Of a stretch of DNA of 7,156 nucleotides, positions 6,560 through 7,156 are shown piece after piece. The DNA comes from Deltaproteobacteria bacterium (GTDB lineage Bacteria > Desulfobacterota > DSM-4660 > Desulfatiglandales > Desulfatiglandaceae). The stretch spans positions 1-7,156 of the forward strand of contig QMLZ01000143.1 of the NCBI GenBank assembly GCA_003646995.1, read 5' to 3'. Position numbers and translations under genes: made by a program. Every line of letters begins with the position of its first letter. Positions within the stretch are counted from its first letter, which is position 1. Under the pieces are notes generated by a model. That model saw only the letters and a program-made list of their open reading frames with translations, searched no databases and was not told the DNA's origin.

Positions 6560-7156
6560 GTGAATATCAAAATTATTGAGCCATGCTCATTTGATAAGAG
6601 GTACGAGTTCAGAAGCCTCACCCCGAACTTAGGACCAATTACGATAGCCTCACTGCTTAAGGCCGAAGGTCACGATTGCCAAGTAATAAGTGAGTATGTG
6701 ACGAAGATGAACTTAGCAGAAGTTAAGGAGGCAGATGTAGTTGGTATCTCTATTACTACGTATAACGCAAATAGGGGATTCGAGATAGCGAGAAGAGTTG
6801 ACAAACCTGTTGTGTTTGGAGGATTTCATGCCTCCTTAATGCCAGAGGAGTGTTTACAATACGGCGATTATGTCATTAGAGGTGATGGCTATCCAGTTGT
6901 ACAATTGGTTCGAGCATTGGAGACTGGAAAGACAAAGGATCTCAGCCGGATACCTAATTTGGTATACAAAAAAGACGGAAGAATCGTATGTAACCAACAA
7001 ACAAGCCAGATAATAGATATCGTGCCTGACTTCGGATTGGTAAAAGATTACTATCGCTTAAGTCTAAACAGGTTGACAAGAATTCCTCTTCTAGTAAATG
7101 GATCCAGGGGATGCCATTTCGACTGCACCTTTTGTGCCATAAAAGAAGTTTACAAA
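6560..7156 (+). CDS. 3'-truncated B12-binding-domain radical SAM protein
   Basis: The frame runs open from GTG 6560 to the window end (199 codons seen). An in-frame TAA at 6536-6538 bars an earlier start, and the conserved N-terminal strand (NIKIIEPC) argues against a later ATG. GGAG at 6554-6557 is only 2 nt from the GTG, so initiation looks weak. Residues 1-125 resemble the cobalamin-binding (Rossmann-like) domain: NLGPITIASLLKAEGHDCQV, ADVVGISITTYN, VVFGGFHASLMPEE, YVIRGDGYPVVQLVRALETG. The DXHXXG cobalamin-ligand histidine motif is not visible, as in many family members. A linker follows, then the start of the radical SAM core: LLVNGSRGCHFDCTFCAI, whose C185, C189 and C192 (CX3CX2C) would bind the [4Fe-4S] cluster that cleaves S-adenosylmethionine. 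Most of the TIM barrel and any C-terminal domain lie outside the window, so the substrate cannot be inferred. It sits 39 bp after lnt and is probably cotranscribed with it. Confidence 0.88.
   Translation, partial: MNIKIIEPCSFDKRYEFRSLTPNLGPITIASLLKAEGHDCQVISEYVTKMNLAEVKEADVVGISITTYNANRGFEIARRVDKPVVFGGFHASLMPEECLQYGDYVIRGDGYPVVQLVRALETGKTKDLSRIPNLVYKKDGRIVCNQQTSQIIDIVPDFGLVKDYYRLSLNRLTRIPLLVNGSRGCHFDCTFCAIKEVYK

Noticed and set aside
1..7156. CRISPR arrays, tRNA or rRNA genes, insertion sequences, attachment sites
   Set aside because: No regularly spaced repeats, RNA gene signatures, transposase or integrase coding sequence, or terminal inverted repeats were seen on reading both strands.

Overview
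All five genes in this window lie on the + strand and are complete except the first and last, which run off the edges. The presence of apolipoprotein N-acyltransferase (Lnt) points to a diderm, Gram-negative bacterium. The mix of a PDZ/multi-membrane/GAF/PP2C sensor phosphatase, a beta-helix surface-type protein and a B12-binding-type radical SAM protein would suit a Thermodesulfobacteriota (former Deltaproteobacteria)-like lineage. That taxonomic guess is inference from gene style only; no rRNA or marker gene is present.

Region 1 (1-1947), probable envelope or surface pair. A 5'-truncated gene ends at 1489. It encodes an extracytoplasmic-looking protein with Ig-like or carboxypeptidase-regulatory-like beta domains followed by a long beta-helix-like C-terminal half. 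Thirty-two bases later, behind the only strong Shine-Dalgarno in the window, is a small secreted protein of 141 residues with a clear Sec signal peptide and four cysteines in the mature part. The two probably form the end of one transcription unit.

Region 2 (1948-2244), a 297-bp gap without a convincing gene. It holds a small inverted repeat at 2050-2073 and a good sigma70-type promoter candidate at 2147-2176 that would drive the downstream genes. No convincing terminator is visible.

Region 3 (2245-7156), a likely three-gene transcription unit with gaps of 31 and 39 bp. The first gene is an 876-residue membrane sensor phosphatase (N-terminal membrane segment, PDZ domain, membrane block, GAF-like domain with a charged insertion, coiled linker, SpoIIE/RsbU-type PP2C). 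The second is lnt with a complete Glu-Lys-Cys triad. The third is a radical SAM protein with a B12-binding-type N-terminal domain, cut by the window just after its CX3CX2C cluster motif.

Working together: the phosphatase probably senses an envelope or membrane signal and dephosphorylates an anti-sigma-factor antagonist or similar STAS protein, but no such partner is encoded here. Lnt completes lipoprotein maturation at the inner membrane. The radical SAM substrate is unknown. I see no CRISPR array, tRNA, rRNA, insertion sequence or phage gene. Apart from the domain combination in the phosphatase and the unknown surface pair, this looks like ordinary chromosomal sequence; I do not see strong evidence for a wholly new system.
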